From the NCBI RefSeq assembly GCF_019204025.1, contig NZ_JAGSPB010000003.1, positions 124,001 to 188,000 of the forward strand: a stretch of DNA of 64,000 nt, in the 5' to 3' direction. Position numbers and translations under genes: made by a program. Source of the DNA: Erythrobacter ani (lineage in GTDB: Bacteria; Pseudomonadota; Alphaproteobacteria; Sphingomonadales; Sphingomonadaceae). This document shows positions 1 to 9,375 of the stretch, piece after piece (the stretch's first letter is position 1; each line of letters opens with the position of its first letter). Below the pieces are notes generated by a model. The model was given only the letters and a program-made list of their open reading frames with translations. It made no database searches and was not told where the DNA came from.

Positions 1-655
1 AGGCGCGCAGGTGGGCGCGGCCTTCAGGCGGAACTTTGCCGAGTATGGCGCCCATCTCGACAGACGCGGCGAGCAACGCGCCGGTTTTCAATTGCTGAAG
101 CCGGGTGATCGAATGCAGATCGTATTCCACGCCCTCTTCGTCCGCGACCATATCCATGATTTGACCGCCAGCCATACCGTTCATGCCGCTGGCCGTGCCA
201 AGCGTCGCAATCAATTCGCTCCGCACGAACGGATCGCTGCTGGTTTCTGTGTCCGCGAGGATTTCGAATGCGAGCGCATGAAGCGCATCGCCAGCAAGCA
301 CTGCTGTAGCTTCATCGAAAATCTTGTGCAAAGTCGGCTTGCCGTGCCGCAGATCATCGTCGTCCATGCAAGGCAGGTCGTCATGGATCAGCGAATAAGC
401 ATGGATCGCCTCGACCGCTGCGCCTGCCCGCAGCGCTGCCGTGCGATCGACGCCGTAAAGTTCCGCGGTGCTCACCACAAGGAGCGGGCGCACCCGTTTG
501 CCGCCGCCGATGGTCGCATATCGCATCGCCTCGACCAGCCTCGCGCGAGTGTCATCGGGCACCGGCAGAAAAGCGTCGAACACCGAATCGATCTCAGCCT
601 GCACCCGTTTGAGCCCGCCGCCGAGCGGGTCGTTTTCGACACCCGTTACGGTCAT
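1..655 (-). CDS. ispA: Farnesyl diphosphate synthase (polyprenyl synthetase), C-terminus cut by window edge
   Basis: Condenses isopentenyl and dimethylallyl/geranyl diphosphate in the isoprenoid pathway (cytosolic). Translating the minus strand from the ATG at 655 gives about 218 residues that run off the left edge. The first Asp-rich motif is visible as HDDLPCMDDDDLRHGKPT (Asp92, Asp93, Asp98), with the upstream GGKRVRP substrate-binding segment near residue 51 and GGQIMDM further on. The second Asp-rich motif should lie beyond the edge. The start is one base after the xseB stop, so the two genes are probably co-translated, the usual xseB-ispA arrangement. The family is clear; the chain-length specificity (C15 rather than longer) is inferred from the context and the short-chain type sequence. 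Confidence 0.93.
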   Translation of the reverse strand, partial: MTVTGVENDPLGGGLKRVQAEIDSVFDAFLPVPDDTRARLVEAMRYATIGGGKRVRPLLVVSTAELYGVDRTAALRAGAAVEAIHAYSLIHDDLPCMDDDDLRHGKPTLHKIFDEATAVLAGDALHALAFEILADTETSSDPFVRSELIATLGTASGMNGMAGGQIMDMVADEEGVEYDLHSITRLQQLKTGALLAASVEMGAILGKVPPEGRAHLRA

Positions 656-656
656 C

Positions 657-938
657 TCAGTTGGACCCGTCGAGCGGGGCCGTACCGCTCGGTTTACCAT
701 CGGCACTGGTCACGATTTTTTCGATGCGCGCCTGCGCTGTGTCGAGCCGTTTCTGGCAAGCGGCGCGCAATTGTTCGCCGCGCTCGTAAAGCGTGATCGA
801 TTCGTCGAGCGGAACGTCGCCGCGCTCCAGCTGCTGCACAATGCTTTCAAGCGCGCCGAGCGCCTGCTCGAAGCTCATTTTCGCGATGTCATCCGCACTA
901 GGCGCGGAACCATTTCCCTCGTCCATGCGCTGGAGCAT
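657..938 (-). CDS. xseB: Exodeoxyribonuclease VII small subunit
   Basis: Small subunit of the XseA/XseB single-strand exonuclease involved in DNA repair. The 93-residue product has the family core MSFEQALGALESIVQQLE at about residues 22-39 followed by the conserved amphipathic helix pair (LERGDVPLDESITLYERGEQL), and a normal family length. It sits immediately upstream of ispA with a one-base spacer. No xseA is in the window. The start at 938 opens a short poorly conserved N-terminus; a later start near residue 22 is possible but would remove little. Confidence 0.93.
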   Translation of the reverse strand: MLQRMDEGNGSAPSADDIAKMSFEQALGALESIVQQLERGDVPLDESITLYERGEQLRAACQKRLDTAQARIEKIVTSADGKPSGTAPLDGSN

Positions 939-1020
939 TGACCGCGCCAGACTGCCCGGTCAAGGCTGGCCAGATACAAATGCCGCCTGAATCGAAGCGC
1001 GTGCAACGGGGAACGCACAT

Positions 1021-1425
1021 ATGACCAAATTCATCGTCGCTTATGTCTGCGCAGCAATCGTGTTCGGGGTCCTCGACTCATTGTGGCTCCGTTGGGCCGG
1101 ACCCAACCTTTACCGGCCAGTAATCGGCGAGATCATGGCGAAAGACTTCAACGTCGGAGCAGCTGCCGCCTTTTACCTCATCTATCTTGCCGGCATGGTT
1201 TGGTTCGCAATAAAGCCCGGGCTGGACAGCGGCTCGGTCGCGACGGCGCTCCTGAACGGCGCTTTGCTTGGCGCGCTTTGCTATGCAACGTTCGACTTGA
1301 CTAGCCAGGCGGTGTTCAAGGTGTGGGCCACGAAGATTTCCGTGATGGACATCCTGTGGGGCGCATTCGCGACAGGCACGACCAGCGCTGTTGCTACATG
1401 GGCGACTTTGCGCTTCACCAATTAA
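1021..1425 (+). CDS. DUF2177 family membrane protein
   Basis: Small integral membrane protein of 134 residues with four predicted hydrophobic helices (about residues 4-22, 48-64, 74-94 and 106-128). It shows the family features: an N-terminal VLDSLWLRW segment and a central CYATFDLTSQAVFK segment between helices three and four. No enzymatic motif is visible and the function of DUF2177 is unknown. It starts a plus-strand gene run divergent from xseB-ispA, and the next membrane gene begins 24 bases after its stop. Confidence 0.8.
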   Translation: MTKFIVAYVCAAIVFGVLDSLWLRWAGPNLYRPVIGEIMAKDFNVGAAAAFYLIYLAGMVWFAIKPGLDSGSVATALLNGALLGALCYATFDLTSQAVFKVWATKISVMDILWGAFATGTTSAVATWATLRFTN

Positions 1426-1449
1426 AGTCAGCGCCACGGGATCAACACC

Positions 1450-2124
1450 ATGTTCATAGGACATTTTGCGCCAGCTTTCGTCGCCGCAGCGATCAGCCCG
1501 AGCGGACCCAAACTGGCGACGTATTTCATTGCTGCGCAGCTTGTCGACTGGGGGTTTTTCTCACTCGCATTGTTCGGGATTGAACGAATGCGAGTCGATC
1601 CCGGTGCCACAGTGATGGTCCCATTGGACCTTTACTACATGCCGTTCACGCATTCCCTGCTGGGCACGGGGATCTGGGCCATCGCGATGGCCGGGGTGGT
1701 GCTTGTCCTGAACCGCAACCTGGTCGGCGGCCTGCTCGCAGGCATGGTCGTCATGTCCCATTGGGTGTTAGACTGGGTGACGCACGGCCCGGATATGACC
1801 ATTGCGGGCGGCGAGGAAGCCTACGGTCTGGGACTCTGGAACTACCCATATGCTGCCATCCCGCTGGAGGCAGGTATTACGCTCGCGGCTTTTGCATTCT
1901 ATCTGAAGCGGACCCGGGGTCCGATCGGACCACCGCTTATCCTGCTATTTGTGCTCACCGCGTTTCAAGCCATCAACTGGTTCGGACCTCAACCATCCGC
2001 GGCAGGCCCCGTGCTTTATCTTCAGGCGTTGCTGGCCTTTGCAATCGCCACCGCATTTGCATGGTGGGTCGGGGAGAATCGCTATTTCGTTCGACGTGGC
2101 GGGTTGGCGACAACGGCGGTCTGA
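1450..2124 (+). CDS. Membrane protein with His motifs, possibly DUF457/YdjM-like
   Basis: A 224-residue protein with six to seven hydrophobic segments. Two conserved-looking His motifs are present: PFTHSLLGT near residues 63-71 and SHWVLDWVTHGPDM near residues 101-114. Membrane-bound metal-dependent hydrolases of the DUF457/YdjM group carry comparable His/Asp motifs beside helices, so a metal-binding membrane role is plausible. I cannot assign it firmly. It lies between the DUF2177 gene and purL, with a 15-base gap to purL, so it may share their transcript. Confidence 0.6.
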   Translation: MFIGHFAPAFVAAAISPSGPKLATYFIAAQLVDWGFFSLALFGIERMRVDPGATVMVPLDLYYMPFTHSLLGTGIWAIAMAGVVLVLNRNLVGGLLAGMVVMSHWVLDWVTHGPDMTIAGGEEAYGLGLWNYPYAAIPLEAGITLAAFAFYLKRTRGPIGPPLILLFVLTAFQAINWFGPQPSAAGPVLYLQALLAFAIATAFAWWVGENRYFVRRGGLATTAV

Positions 2125-2139
2125 ATTACAGGGGCGCGC

Positions 2140-4380
2140 ATGAGCGAAATTACCCCTGAAATCATCGAGCAGCATGGCCTCTCTCCCGAAGAATACGAGC
2201 GCGTCCTCGCAGGGCTTGGCCGTGAACCGAATTTGGTCGAGCTCGGGATATTCTCTGTCATGTGGTCCGAGCACTGCTCCTACAAGTCGAGCCGCCTGCA
2301 TCTAAAGAAGCTCCCGACCGAAGCGCCGTGGGTGATATGCGGTCCCGGCGAAAATGCCGGTGTGATCGATATCGGGGACGGACAGGCGGCGATCTTCAAG
2401 ATGGAGAGTCATAACCACCCCTCGTATATCGAGCCCTACCAAGGCGCGGCGACCGGAGTGGGCGGTATTCTGCGTGATGTCTTCACCATGGGCGCGCGGC
2501 CCGTGGCGAACATGAATGCGCTGCGCTTTGGCCGTCCCGATCATCCGAAGATGAAGCATCTCGTCCAAGGCGTGGTCACAGGGATCGGTGGCTACGGCAA
2601 TTGCGTCGGCGTCCCGACCGTGGGAGGCGAGACCAATTTCCACCCAGCCTATGACGGCAACATCCTTGTCAACGCGATGACAGTCGGCGTCGCGGATGCG
2701 GACAAGATCTTCTATTCCGCAGCCACAGGCGTCGGCAATCCGATCGTCTATGTCGGGTCGAAGACCGGACGCGACGGCATTCACGGCGCGACCATGGCGA
2801 GCGCGGACTTCGAGGAGGACGCCGAGGCCAAGCGCCCAACCGTGCAGGTCGGCGACCCGTTCACCGAGAAGCTGCTGATCGAGGCGTGTCTTGAGCTGAT
2901 GGCGACCGACGCAATCGTGGCCATTCAGGACATGGGTGCGGCGGGGCTCACCTCTTCAAGCGTCGAAATGGCAACCAATGGCAAGGCGGGCATCCGGCTC
3001 GACATGGACAAGGTGCCGTGCCGCGAAGAGGGCATGACGCCTTACGAAATGATGCTTTCCGAAAGCCAGGAGCGGATGCTCATGGTCCTAAAACCCGGCA
3101 AGGAAGAGATGGCTGCGGCGATCTTCGAGAAATGGGAGCTCGATTTCGCGGTGATCGGCGAAGTCACCGATACGCAACACATGGTTCTGGAATGGCAGGG
3201 CGAAGTCGTGTGCGACATCCCGCTCGGCCCGCTTGCCGCCGATGCGCCGGAATATGATCGTCCTTACCTCTCGAAAGAGAAGTATGCGGAGTGGGCCGGT
3301 ATTAGGCCGATGAAGGATGTGCCCGACACCGACAATCCGGGCGCCGACCTGCTCAAGATGCTTGCCAGCCCCAGCCTCGGATCGCGGCGCTGGATTGCGG
3401 AGCAATACGATTCACAGGTTATGGGCGACACGCTGCAGACCGGAGGCGATGCAGCGGTGGTGCGCGTGCATGATACCGAAAAGGCGCTCGCGATCAGCAC
3501 CGATTGCACCCCGCGTTATGTCCATGCCGATCCCTATGAAGGCGGGAAGCAGGCGATTGCTGAGGCGTATCGCAATTTGTGCGCGGTAGGCGCGCGCCCG
3601 CTCGCCGTCACCAATTGCCTAAACTTTGCCAATCCTCAGCGACCCGAAATCATGGCGCAGTTCGTCCATGCGCTGGAAGGCATGGGCGATGCCTGCCGCG
3701 CGCTCGATTTCCCGATCATTTCGGGAAATGTCTCGCTCTACAACGAAAGCAAAGCCACAGGCGGCGGGTCGGCAATTCTGCCAACTCCGGCGATAGGCGG
3801 TGTCGGAATACTCGACGATGCCTCGAAAATGGTCACGCCAGCTTTCAAGAACGAAGGCGACGCGATCTATCTGCTCGCACCGGAATTCTGGGCCAAGCCT
3901 GACCCGACCCGCTCGCATCTGGGCAAATCGCTGTGGCTGGATGTCGTCAAGGGCCGCGATGAAGGCCGTGCGCCTCCCGTAAATCTCGCTCTCGAATTCG
4001 GCGCGGGCCAGATCGTGCGCAAGCTGATCGGCGAAGCATTACTCAGCGCTGTCCATGATCTGTCGGATGGCGGCCTCGCCGTGGCGCTCGCTGAAATGGC
4101 GATGGCCGGAGGCATCGGCGCAGAGGTCACCGCAAACAACGCCTACTCCGCCGCACAATGGTGGTTCGGCGAAGACCAGGCGCGCTACGTGCTTACCGTC
4201 TCTCCGGAAAACGCCGAAGCCTTCAATCGCATCGTGGCCGAAGGGCCCGAAATACCCGAGGCTGAAATGGTCGGTTTCCACCGTATCGGGACGGTCGGCG
4301 GCGACAGCTTGCTGGGCGTCTCGCTCGATGATCTGCGCGAGGCGCACGAGAGTTTCTTCCATGCCTGGATGGAGGGGTGA
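2140..4380 (+). CDS. purL: Phosphoribosylformylglycinamidine synthase subunit PurL
   Basis: Catalyses the ATP- and glutamine-dependent amidation of FGAR to FGAM in de novo purine synthesis, as the large subunit of the PurS/PurQ/PurL complex. At 746 residues it is the short stand-alone PurL of alphaproteobacteria and Gram-positives, not the fused enterobacterial form. Visible motifs are [11 protein letters not shown] near residues 41-51, the nucleotide/FGAR-binding MESHNHPS at 88-95 and two tandem AIR-synthase-type halves. The stop overlaps the GTG start of the next gene (GTGA). purS and purQ are not in the window. Confidence 0.97.
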   Translation: MSEITPEIIEQHGLSPEEYERVLAGLGREPNLVELGIFSVMWSEHCSYKSSRLHLKKLPTEAPWVICGPGENAGVIDIGDGQAAIFKMESHNHPSYIEPYQGAATGVGGILRDVFTMGARPVANMNALRFGRPDHPKMKHLVQGVVTGIGGYGNCVGVPTVGGETNFHPAYDGNILVNAMTVGVADADKIFYSAATGVGNPIVYVGSKTGRDGIHGATMASADFEEDAEAKRPTVQVGDPFTEKLLIEACLELMATDAIVAIQDMGAAGLTSSSVEMATNGKAGIRLDMDKVPCREEGMTPYEMMLSESQERMLMVLKPGKEEMAAAIFEKWELDFAVIGEVTDTQHMVLEWQGEVVCDIPLGPLAADAPEYDRPYLSKEKYAEWAGIRPMKDVPDTDNPGADLLKMLASPSLGSRRWIAEQYDSQVMGDTLQTGGDAAVVRVHDTEKALAISTDCTPRYVHADPYEGGKQAIAEAYRNLCAVGARPLAVTNCLNFANPQRPEIMAQFVHALEGMGDACRALDFPIISGNVSLYNESKATGGGSAILPTPAIGGVGILDDASKMVTPAFKNEGDAIYLLAPEFWAKPDPTRSHLGKSLWLDVVKGRDEGRAPPVNLALEFGAGQIVRKLIGEALLSAVHDLSDGGLAVALAEMAMAGGIGAEVTANNAYSAAQWWFGEDQARYVLTVSPENAEAFNRIVAEGPEIPEAEMVGFHRIGTVGGDSLLGVSLDDLREAHESFFHAWMEG

Positions 4381-4802
4381 GATTTAAGCACTCCGGCGCG
4401 TGCCATTGCGGCGCAATCGGGGTGGCACTGTCGACCGACCTCGCTGCGCACGAGATCGCTCCAAGAGCATGCGGGTGCGATTTTTGCCTGAAGCATCGAC
4501 CAAACTGGTTCTCGGACCGGTCGGGACATCTAACCATCATCCACTCGATCACGCCCAATCGCTACCGGTTCGGAACGCAAACCGCAGACTTCCTAATCTG
4601 CCCGAATTGCGGTGTGGTGGTCGCGGCGGTCTGTGAAAGCGATGGGGAAGCCCTAGGTGTTTTCAATCTCAATTGCCTAGAGGCGAATCACGACTGGTCG
4701 CAACGCGCCGTGAGTGTCGATTTCGATGGCGAAGACACGGGTGACAGGCTCGCACGGCGCGCTGCTAACTGGATGCCGGTCGCATTGAAAGATGCCGATT
4801 GA
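4377..4802 (+). CDS. GFA (glutathione-dependent formaldehyde-activating enzyme/CENP-V) family protein
   Basis: A 141-residue zinc-binding protein of the Gfa/CENP-V fold. The Cys ligands are visible as C9-x-C11, then C32-x-C34-xx-C37, and the pair C75-xx-C78 in LICPNCG. Members include a glutathione-hydroxymethyl synthase, but most have no known substrate, so no reaction is assigned. Translation starts at GTG overlapping the purL stop by four bases (GTGA), and its own stop overlaps the TTG of the next gene, indicating translational coupling. Confidence 0.85.
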   Translation: MRFKHSGACHCGAIGVALSTDLAAHEIAPRACGCDFCLKHRPNWFSDRSGHLTIIHSITPNRYRFGTQTADFLICPNCGVVVAAVCESDGEALGVFNLNCLEANHDWSQRAVSVDFDGEDTGDRLARRAANWMPVALKDAD

Positions 4803-5143
4803 CCGAAAGCGCAAGTATCATCCAACCCTTGCTCCATTATAGCGGGCACTGGCTCGTTCCCTTCGCGATCGGATGGCTGATCTGGCGCGACAGCTGGCTG
4901 CGCGCCGGGGCGATAATTGCGAGCGCCAACCTGATCGACCTCGACCACTTGCTCGCCGATCCGATCTTCGATCCCGGCCGGTGTAGCATCGGCTTTCATC
5001 TCCTCCACGGTTGGGAAGCCACCATCGTCTACGCCGCCTTGCTCATGGTTCCGCATAGGTGGGCGCGCGCGTTGGGCATCGGCGCGTTGCTGCATCTCGG
5101 CGTAGACTACGGCGACTGCTTGATGCAGAACCTGCCCGCATGA
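4799..5143 (+). CDS. DUF6122 family membrane protein
   Basis: A 114-residue protein with three to four hydrophobic helices. It carries the block LIDLDHLLADPIFDP at about residues 45-59, followed by a Cys-Ser-Ile-X-Phe-His segment, and an N-terminal LLHYSGHWLVP; these match what I recall of DUF6122, whose function is unknown. The conserved Asp/His residues beside membrane helices suggest metal binding, which is inference. The start is TTG within the preceding stop (TTGA), and the stop overlaps the next ATG (ATGA). Confidence 0.75.
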   Translation: MTESASIIQPLLHYSGHWLVPFAIGWLIWRDSWLRAGAIIASANLIDLDHLLADPIFDPGRCSIGFHLLHGWEATIVYAALLMVPHRWARALGIGALLHLGVDYGDCLMQNLPA

Positions 5144-5547
5144 CGGCAGGCTACTCAGGCACACCACTGGCGAAGAAACTCACCCTGAAGGACGGCATGC
5201 GCGTCTGGTTCGACGATATGCCGGCGTCGATCCGTGCCGAGATAGAGGAATACGGCGTACGCCTGAGCGAACAGAAAAGCCCCGATGACGGCTTCGAAGC
5301 TGCCCACATCTTCGTCACTGCCGGAGCCAGCCTGATCAGCAAGATCAACGATTTACGCGGGAGAACGGACAAGAATGGCCAAGTATGGGTGAGCTGGCCG
5401 AAGAAGGCCTCTGGTGTCGAGACCGAGATCGACGAGCATGACGTGCGCAAGGCCGGGCTCGATGCGGGGTTCGTCGATACCAAGAAATGCGCCGTTGATG
5501 AAACCTGGTCGGGCCTGAAGTTCGTAATCCCCAAGGCTGATCGATGA
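5140..5547 (+). CDS. DUF3052 family protein
   Basis: Small cytosolic protein of 135 residues beginning MTAGYSGTPLAKKL, which matches the DUF3052 family opening. The GYSGTPLAKKLTLK segment, the central FVTAGASLI segment and the closing WSGLKFVIPK are the conserved-looking parts. Function is unknown. I chose the ATG at 5140 because it overlaps the previous stop (ATGA) and removes a low-complexity Arg-rich extension that an upstream in-frame start at 5059 would add. Its stop overlaps the MFS gene start. Confidence 0.8.
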   Translation: MTAGYSGTPLAKKLTLKDGMRVWFDDMPASIRAEIEEYGVRLSEQKSPDDGFEAAHIFVTAGASLISKINDLRGRTDKNGQVWVSWPKKASGVETEIDEHDVRKAGLDAGFVDTKKCAVDETWSGLKFVIPKADR

Positions 5548-6788
5548 CCACGGCATCACCGGAGATGGGCGCAGAAACAGGCGCCACGAAGGCAACGCTC
5601 GGCTTCGTCGCGTTCATCGTATTCGTCGACATGGCGGGCGTCGGGCTGATTATTCCGGTCATGCCCGCATTGCTTAAAAACCTGACCGGGGAATCGATCG
5701 ACCGGACAGCCGAGATCGGCGGATGGCTGATTTTCGCCTACGCCGTCATGCAATTCCTCTTTGCCCCTATTATCGGCGGACTGTCAGACCGCTATGGGCG
5801 CCGGCCGGTGTTGCTGGTTACACTTTTCCTGCTCGGTATCGACTACATCATCATGGCCCTGGCACCAGACCTGTGGTGGCTGTTTGCCGGCCGCATCCTG
5901 TCAGGCGCGATGGGTGCCAGCTGGGCCGCGGCCAATAGCTGTGTGGCCGATGTTGCGACACCGGAGGAACGAGGCAAATATTTCGGCATTCTCGGTGGTG
6001 CGGGTGCGAGCGGCTTTGTTATCGGCCCCGCCGTAGGAGGAGTTCTGGGCAGCTACGGTGATCGTTTGCCTTTCGTCGCGGCGGCGGTGCTTTGCATGAT
6101 CGGGGTAGCGCTTGGCTATCTTGTTCTCAGGGAGACGCTACCCGCAAACAAGCGCAGGCAGTTTGCTGTGGCGCGCGCCAATCCATTCGGCACGATCGTG
6201 CAGATGGCCAAGACACCGGTTGTGCTCGCCTTCCTCTGCATCATCTTTCTGATGCAACTGGCCTCGCAATCGACATTCTCGGTCTGGGCCTATTACAATG
6301 TCCTTGCCTTCGGCTGGGACGAGATCGAGATCGGCCTGAGCGTGGCACTATACGGCTTGTTGCTTGCCATCGTGCAGGGTGCACTGACAGGGGTCTCCAT
6401 CGCCAGGTTCGGGGCAAAGGCGACGTGCATGCTGGGGTTCCTGTTCGCGATCCCTGCCTATATCCTCTTCGCCTTCGCTCCGGGCAGCTGGGCTATGATT
6501 ATCGGGATTGTGCTCGGCAGCTTTGCGGGGCTCACCTTCCCGGCCATGCAGCAATTGATGACCGAGCGGATCTCGGACGATGCTCAGGGAGAATTGCAGG
6601 GTGCCATCGCCTCGATGGTCAGCCTGACGAGCATCGTCGGACCGATCGTCATGACCGGCTTGTTCGGAGCATTTGCCGACGATCAGGGGTTGTTCTTCCC
6701 TGGTGCGCCATTCCTACTCTCAGTCGTGATCCTGTTTGTCGCGCTCGCCGGACTGCGCTGGAATCTTCGCCGAATGCAGCCGGCCTGA
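5544..6788 (+). CDS. MFS transporter, TCR/Tet (TetA-like) drug:H+ antiporter family
   Basis: A 414-residue inner-membrane protein with twelve predicted helices. MFS motif A is clear as GGLSDRYGRRPVLL in the loop after helix two, and the N-terminal AFIVFVDMAGVGLIIPVMP is typical of the TetA-like subgroup. A proton-driven efflux role is likely from the family, but the substrate cannot be read from sequence. It closes the overlapping purL-GFA-DUF6122-DUF3052 run and ends three bases from the convergent Coq4-like gene. No TetR-type repressor is adjacent. Confidence 0.88.
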   Translation: MTTASPEMGAETGATKATLGFVAFIVFVDMAGVGLIIPVMPALLKNLTGESIDRTAEIGGWLIFAYAVMQFLFAPIIGGLSDRYGRRPVLLVTLFLLGIDYIIMALAPDLWWLFAGRILSGAMGASWAAANSCVADVATPEERGKYFGILGGAGASGFVIGPAVGGVLGSYGDRLPFVAAAVLCMIGVALGYLVLRETLPANKRRQFAVARANPFGTIVQMAKTPVVLAFLCIIFLMQLASQSTFSVWAYYNVLAFGWDEIEIGLSVALYGLLLAIVQGALTGVSIARFGAKATCMLGFLFAIPAYILFAFAPGSWAMIIGIVLGSFAGLTFPAMQQLMTERISDDAQGELQGAIASMVSLTSIVGPIVMTGLFGAFADDQGLFFPGAPFLLSVVILFVALAGLRWNLRRMQPA

Positions 6789-6791
6789 TCT

Positions 6792-7583
6792 TCAGGCAGC
6801 AGCTTTTCCGCTTAGCGCGAGGTCCTCGCGCCGGTTGCCTTCGCTTTCGAGGATTTCAAGGCATTCTCGGTAGATTTCCGGCTTACCGATATTCAGCCGG
6901 GCACGCGCCGCGCCAATGTCCTCGCGCATCACGGCCTCGACATCCATATGCGCCAGCTTGGCCGCGGCTTTGCCGAGCCGCTGTCCTTCGCGGACGGCGG
7001 AAAAGAGCGGTGCCTTGGTGCCACTGACCTTCTTAATCTGGCGCGCCCCTGCATAGGCGATGAAGAGCACGCCCTTGTTGTGGTTCTGCGAATAGGAAAA
7101 GCCGAGCAGACTCGCCTCGCCCAGCGCGTCGCGGCCATAGCCCGTCAGCACGTGGAACAGATCGTGTGTGTCGCGCAGCCGGTCGAAATACCACTGCGTC
7201 AGATCCTGCGGCAATTGTTCTGGCGGCGCCCATTTGTGGCTTTCGGAGACAAGACCCGCAGCGGTCAGCCCTTCGCGCTTCATGAACGCCATGTAATGCT
7301 TGCCCACGCTGTTTTCAGGCAGCTCTGCCCAACGCGCGTGATCATCGAGCATGGCCGGAATATCGACCTTCTCCCGCAAAAACCGCTGTCCTTCGGGCGA
7401 CTTGATGAAATCCCAGCCCTGTCGAACGCTCTTCTTGCCCTTCGTCGCCTCGATGATGTGGAACACCTGTTCGGTGTCTTCCTTGTCCTCGACCAGCTTG
7501 CCGAAATGCCGCAGCACCTTAAGCGGCTGGAATCCGGAAATCTCACGGTCAGAGGCAGCAAGTGGTAAATCGATAAGCGCCAT
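6792..7583 (-). CDS. Coq4-like ubiquinone biosynthesis protein, paralogue 1
   Basis: A 263-residue Coq4-family protein. The metal-binding signature HDxxH-(x11)-E is intact: His140-Asp141-Leu-Phe-His144 and Glu156 in the block HDLFHVLTGYGRDALGE. Coq4 is required for ubiquinone synthesis, and recent work links it to oxidative removal of the ring C1 carboxyl. I start at the ATG at 7583, preceded by GGAGAA at Shine-Dalgarno distance; a TTG at 7607 would add eight residues. A second Coq4-like gene lies 846 bases away on the same strand, with a nitroreductase between them. The precise role of either copy is not shown by sequence. Confidence 0.85.
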   Translation of the reverse strand: MALIDLPLAASDREISGFQPLKVLRHFGKLVEDKEDTEQVFHIIEATKGKKSVRQGWDFIKSPEGQRFLREKVDIPAMLDDHARWAELPENSVGKHYMAFMKREGLTAAGLVSESHKWAPPEQLPQDLTQWYFDRLRDTHDLFHVLTGYGRDALGEASLLGFSYSQNHNKGVLFIAYAGARQIKKVSGTKAPLFSAVREGQRLGKAAAKLAHMDVEAVMREDIGAARARLNIGKPEIYRECLEILESEGNRREDLALSGKAAA

Positions 7584-7712
7584 CAGACATTCTCCAGCAC
7601 GATTCAATTTAGGTTCTGGTAATGCAACCTACATCTGTGTCAGTAAATTGTCGAGTCGCCATTACGCTACGTCATACTTTCAATCGGGGTCCGTAATCGG
7701 CAAAGCAATTCT

Positions 7713-8399
7713 ATGCGTGACCATGAAACCATACCCTATTCGCTTGCCGCCCTTCCCTCAGAGGAGAGCGTCGCCCGTGCACGGGCCATGCGCGACCGGT
7801 TGAAAGTGAGGCGAACCTGCCGATACTTTTCGGACGCTCCGGTCCCGCGCGAAGTCATCGAAGCCGCGATTGAGGCGGCGGGCACGGCTCCCAATGGCGC
7901 GAACCACCAGCCGTGGCATTTCGCGGTCATCTCCTCACCGGAGAAGAAACGTGCGATCCGCGAAGCGGCGGAGGCGGAAGAGCGCCGATTTTACGGGACC
8001 GATGGAGAAAACCCAAAGGCGAGCGAGGAATGGCTCGGTGCGCTAAAGGATCTGGGGACCGACGAGGATAAGCCGTTCCTGGAAACCGCGCCGTATCTGA
8101 TCGTCGTCTTTGCGCAGCGCAAGGGTGGGATCGAAGAAGATGGCCAGACGCAGAACTATTACGTCAATGAAAGTGTCGGGATCGCCTGCGGCATGCTTAT
8201 CACGACGCTGCACGAAGCGGGGCTGGCGACGCTCACGCATACGCCTTCGCCTATGGGCTTCCTGCGCGAAGCATGTCAGCGGCCAGAATGGGAAAAGCCG
8301 CTGATGATCGTGGTGGTCGGTCATCCGGCCAAAGACGCGACAGTCCCTGCTCACGCGCTAAAGAAAAAGTCGCTGAGCCAGATTGCAAGCTGGCTCTAG
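7713..8399 (+). CDS. Nitroreductase family protein, iodotyrosine-deiodinase-like
   Basis: FMN-dependent oxidoreductase of 228 residues. The N-terminal region RRTCRYFSDAPVPREVIEA followed by AGTAPNGANHQPWHF resembles the FMN-binding part of the iodotyrosine deiodinase/BluB side of the nitroreductase superfamily; the C-terminal part HTPSPMGFLREAC and the closing Lys-rich segment fit the same group. Reductive dehalogenation is possible but not demonstrable, and generic flavin reductase or nitroreductase activity is equally open. The gene is divergent from Coq4 paralogue 1 and convergent with paralogue 2. Confidence 0.82.
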   Translation: MRDHETIPYSLAALPSEESVARARAMRDRLKVRRTCRYFSDAPVPREVIEAAIEAAGTAPNGANHQPWHFAVISSPEKKRAIREAAEAEERRFYGTDGENPKASEEWLGALKDLGTDEDKPFLETAPYLIVVFAQRKGGIEEDGQTQNYYVNESVGIACGMLITTLHEAGLATLTHTPSPMGFLREACQRPEWEKPLMIVVVGHPAKDATVPAHALKKKSLSQIASWL

Positions 8400-8410
8400 C
8401 GGCCTTTTTT
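8375..8410 (+). terminator. Candidate intrinsic terminator after the nitroreductase gene
   Basis: A seven-base stem GAGCCAG/CTGGCTC (8375-8381 and 8390-8396) overlaps the last codons of the nitroreductase gene; a run of six T follows at 8405-8410 in the gap before the convergent Coq4-like gene. The eight-base distance from stem to T-run is longer than ideal. Confidence 0.45.
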
Positions 8411-8428
8411 GACCTGAATTTCAGCGGC

Positions 8429-9262
8429 TCAGGCGGACACCAGCTCGTCGCTCGGACTATTCTCGCTGCCGAGCAGGTTGTAGGGATCGATACCCTCTTC
8501 CTTCCAGATCCGGTGACAGTCACGATACTTTGTCGGCTCGGGAATGTTGAGCGCCTGGCGCACTTCGTCGATCTGCAGCTTGAGCAGCTCCCGGATCGGT
8601 TGTTCGATGAGACGCGACGCGCCTTTGCCGGTTGTCTTGGCTTGCATGACAGCCCCCATGACCGGTGCCTGACTGCCTTTGACCTGCATTTTGATATTAG
8701 CCGCGCCTGCAAAACCGATAAGCAGGTGGCCCTGCGTGGGTGACTGCCCGTGCGTGAACAGCAAGACGCACTGCTCGCCCAGCGCATCGCGGCCATAGCC
8801 GGTGAGCACATGGAACAAGTCATGCGTGTCGCGCGAACGATCGGCAAACCATTGCACGAGATCGGGATATTTGGGCCGTCCAAGCTTGTCGGCCTCGGCG
8901 ACGAGACCCGCGGCGGAAAGGCCTTCGGTTTCCATGAAGTCGCAATAAGCATGCGCGAGGCTGCCCTTTGGAGTCTTGCGAAGCGCGGCATGGTCATCAA
9001 GGATTTCGGGCAGGCTCGGCTCGGTACGGCGCAAGCGCTCGCCGCGCTCGGACAGAGCGAGGTCGCGGACGCGCGGCATGAAATTGCGCGAAGGAAGCGA
9101 TTCGTAAATCTTGAAGACGAGGCTGGTGTCTTCCTTGTCTTTCATCAACAGGCGGAAATTCTTGACCGCGCGCGGTAGAGAATAGCGCGGCTGCGGGCGC
9201 TCGGGATGACGCAGGACAGTGCCATCGGCGGCGAACTGAGAAGAGAAATCGGGGGCGGACAT
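8429..9262 (-). CDS. Coq4-like ubiquinone biosynthesis protein, paralogue 2
   Basis: A 277-residue Coq4-family protein with the complete signature His147-Asp148-x-x-His151-(x11)-Glu163, in a block identical to that of the neighbouring paralogue (THDLFHVLTGYGRDALGE). Outside this block the two differ widely, and this copy has an N-terminal extension of about 25 residues and a different C-terminus. One copy may act in ubiquinone synthesis and the other may have another role; sequence alone does not say which. It converges on the nitroreductase gene with a 29-base gap. Confidence 0.85.
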   Translation of the reverse strand: MSAPDFSSQFAADGTVLRHPERPQPRYSLPRAVKNFRLLMKDKEDTSLVFKIYESLPSRNFMPRVRDLALSERGERLRRTEPSLPEILDDHAALRKTPKGSLAHAYCDFMETEGLSAAGLVAEADKLGRPKYPDLVQWFADRSRDTHDLFHVLTGYGRDALGEQCVLLFTHGQSPTQGHLLIGFAGAANIKMQVKGSQAPVMGAVMQAKTTGKGASRLIEQPIRELLKLQIDEVRQALNIPEPTKYRDCHRIWKEEGIDPYNLLGSENSPSDELVSA

Positions 9263-9375
9263 TTTCTTTTGGCCTCTTTGATGTGTTTCCAGGGCTGTCT
9301 AGCAGCTCTTACTTACATCAATGTTAATAACAGATTTCGGTTCCCGTTCAAAACTGTTTTTTCTTGCCCGCGGCT

